DNA of 64,000 bases from Pseudomonas sp. P8_241. Its GTDB lineage: Bacteria; Pseudomonadota; Gammaproteobacteria; Pseudomonadales; Pseudomonadaceae. This document shows, piece after piece, positions 62,752 to 64,000 of the stretch (position 1 is the stretch's first letter; the number at the start of each line of letters is the position of its first letter). The stretch is taken from positions 4,524,501 through 4,588,500 of the forward strand of contig NZ_CP125377.1 of the NCBI RefSeq assembly GCF_034008315.1, given 5' to 3'. Both the position numbers and the translations under genes were made by a program. Below the pieces are notes generated by a model. It saw nothing but the letters and a program-made list of their open reading frames with translations, was not told the DNA's origin and searched no databases.

Positions 62752-63540
62752 TCAGGTGGGCAGAACCTGCGCGGCACCGAGAAATGCCGGGCGTTCACCA
62801 CCGCCATGGAGCAACAGGTTGCAACCGCTGGCGTAACTGGCCAGTGGTGATGCGATGTAGAGGCAGGCATTGGCGATGTCTTCGGCCACCGCCATGCGCG
62901 CGGCCGGAATACCCGCAGCGACGGCCGCGATACCGGCCTCGGAGCCATAGTGCAGATGCGCCTGTTCGGTCAGCACCAACCCTGGGCTGACCGTGACCAC
63001 CCGTACCTTCGGCCCCCACTCCACCGCCAGCGATTGCACCAGCGCCAGCACCCCAGCCTTGGCCGCGCCGTAGGCTGCGGTACCTGGCGAGGAGCGCAAC
63101 GCACTGATGCTGCCGATAAAGACGATGCAACCGCCCTGGGCCTGCGCCTGCATCAGCCGGTTGGCGTGCTGGGCGACGTTGAGCGGTGCGATCAGATTCA
63201 GCCCGATGATGCTTTCGTGAAACCTCGGCGAAGCCGTAGCCGCGTCGGCAGACGGGCTGCCGCCGGCGTTGTTGATCACCACGTCGAGACGCCCGAAGTC
63301 GCGCTCGATGCTGGTGAACAGGCGTTGCAGGGAATCGTGGTCACGCACATCGGCGGCAATGAAACTTGCGCTCTTGCCACCCAGTGTCGGCACCTGCTCA
63401 GGTTCGCGCCGGGCACAGACGATCACCCGTGCGTTGGCAGCGAGGAACCCCCGTGCGATACCGGCGCCGATGCCCTTGGTGCCACCGGTGACCAGCACCA
63501 CTTTGCCGCTGTAATCAAGACCCGAATGCAGCTCCATCAT
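62752..63540 (-). CDS. Short-chain dehydrogenase/reductase heading the igr-like operon
   Basis: 262 residues. TGGTKGIG at 18-25, NNAGG at 90-94, Ser144, Tyr157 and Lys161. GGAG lies before the double ATG at 63540. It is the first gene of the leftward operon of about 10 kb that holds the side-chain genes. No canonical CATCGTCC copy faces it, but the shared operator at 63596 has a TAGAGT hexamer at the right distance leftwards. It may oxidise a steroid hydroxyl or a 3-hydroxyacyl-CoA; the substrate is unknown. Confidence 0.85.
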   Translation of the reverse strand: MMELHSGLDYSGKVVLVTGGTKGIGAGIARGFLAANARVIVCARREPEQVPTLGGKSASFIAADVRDHDSLQRLFTSIERDFGRLDVVINNAGGSPSADAATASPRFHESIIGLNLIAPLNVAQHANRLMQAQAQGGCIVFIGSISALRSSPGTAAYGAAKAGVLALVQSLAVEWGPKVRVVTVSPGLVLTEQAHLHYGSEAGIAAVAAGIPAARMAVAEDIANACLYIASPLASYASGCNLLLHGGGERPAFLGAAQVLPT

Positions 63541-63595
63541 GTGCTCCTTTCTCTACTGACAAGGGTCACTCTAGGGACGAACTGCGGGGCAAACT

Positions 63596-63613
63596 ACGTC
63601 TGAACGGACGATG
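63596..63613 (+). promoter_or_regulatory. Regulon motif copy 12, ACGTCTGAACGGACGATG
   Basis: Shares 16 consecutive bases with copies 2 and 9, with two mismatches at the outer end. It points to the enoyl-CoA hydratase gene, with GACACT starting 22 nt downstream; leftwards, TAGAGT starts 23 nt away and could serve the divergent SDR operon. Confidence 0.68.
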
Positions 63614-63679
63614 AAAATTCAACCTCGCGAACAGGACACTGGCGGCCATTCACACCTTGACTGCTCTTTGAGGCTGCCC

Positions 63680-64000
63680 ATGTCCGACTCATTCGCTGCA
63701 CCGGTTCTGCTCGAACGTCCACTGCCCGGTGTGGCCCTGCTGCGCCTCAATCGCCCGCAGGCGACCAATGCCCTGAGCCTGGAGCTGCAGGCGCTGCTGT
63801 CGCGTTTCTTCAGTGAGCTGGCGATCGATCCCGAGGTGCGCTGCATCGTGCTGACGGGCGGTGACAAGGTGTTCGCGGCCGGTGGCGACATCAACAGCAT
63901 GGCCGGGGTCGGCGCCATCGATATCTACAAGCGCCACACCGAGCGGGTCTGGGGGCCGATCCAGCATTGCCCGAAGCCGGTGATCGCGGCGGTTTGCGGT
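63680..64000 (+). CDS. Enoyl-CoA hydratase/isomerase, partial (runs off the right edge)
   Basis: 107 codons from ATG 63680 to the window end, still open. The crotonase fold is evident from VALLRLNRPQATNALSLELQ, CIVLTGGDKVFAAGGDINSM (oxyanion-hole strand, about residues 55-74) and CPKPVIAAVCG. It starts a rightward unit 66 nt after operator copy 12. In this setting it may hydrate a ring- or side-chain-derived enoyl-CoA; the C-terminal half is needed to separate hydratase from isomerase or ring-cleaving hydrolase. Confidence 0.85.
   Translation, partial: MSDSFAAPVLLERPLPGVALLRLNRPQATNALSLELQALLSRFFSELAIDPEVRCIVLTGGDKVFAAGGDINSMAGVGAIDIYKRHTERVWGPIQHCPKPVIAAVCG

Overview
The window looks like a high-GC Pseudomonas chromosome. 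It carries typical Pseudomonas REP palindromes (GGAGCGAGC...GCTCGCTCC and GTAGGAGCCGGCTTGCCGGCG types), orphan type VI secretion (T6SS) vgrG islands, and a catabolic locus resembling the steroid/bile-acid clusters of Pseudomonas and Comamonas. No rRNA, tRNA, CRISPR array or phage structural genes were seen.

Catabolic layout. (i) 1-12639 is a ring-degradation block: a HsaD/TesD-type meta-cleavage hydrolase, a HsaA-type flavin monooxygenase, a KshB-like reductase, a FadD3-like CoA ligase, a 7alpha-HSDH-like SDR, and the hydratase, acylating acetaldehyde dehydrogenase and aldolase that finish the cleaved ring. (ii) 20079-26645 holds a 3alpha-hydroxysteroid dehydrogenase homologue, another SDR, a LuxR-type regulator, and an RND transporter paired with a YCF48-like protein. 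(iii) 26994-39049 holds a DUF35-MaoC fusion, a thiolase-like aldolase, a DUF1302 porin-like protein, a metallo-beta-lactamase-fold protein, two bile-acid-CoA-ligase-type synthetases, an Old Yellow Enzyme, an MFS transporter and a SnoaL-fold protein. (iv) 52058-64000 holds DUF1329, an AMP ligase and an operon that closely parallels the mycobacterial igr (cholesterol side-chain) operon: MaoC-DUF35 (ChsH2-like), MaoC (ChsH1-like), an Ltp2-like aldolase and four acyl-CoA dehydrogenases. Taken together this suggests uptake of a C24-type steroid acid, CoA activation, two rounds of side-chain dehydrogenation, hydration and retro-aldol cleavage, hydroxyl oxidation, ring opening, and processing of the C/D-ring acid by FadD3. 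KstD, KshA, the extradiol dioxygenase HsaC and most C/D-ring genes are not here and presumably lie outside the window.

Regulation. The most striking non-coding signal is an 18-bp motif, CATCGTCCG-N4-GACTA (core dyad GTC-N6-GAC). It occurs 12 times, only in gaps upstream of catabolic genes, and always in the same orientation relative to the gene. In every case a -10-like hexamer begins 20 to 22 nt downstream. This puts the motif centre near -42, where LuxR-type activators usually bind, and the only regulator gene in the window encodes a LuxR-type protein.

T6SS islands. Two minus-strand vgrG modules interrupt the catabolic locus. Module 1 (12944-19638) encodes VgrG, a DUF4123 adaptor, two tandem lipoprotein immunity candidates and a class-3 lipase effector. 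Module 2 (39238-51825) encodes VgrG, DUF4123, a VasX-like pore-forming effector and five tandem copies of a membrane immunity-type gene. In the array, each gap between copies keeps the last codons of the effector, and the copies differ in swapped blocks. Four frameshifts fall in the two islands, while I saw none in the catabolic genes.
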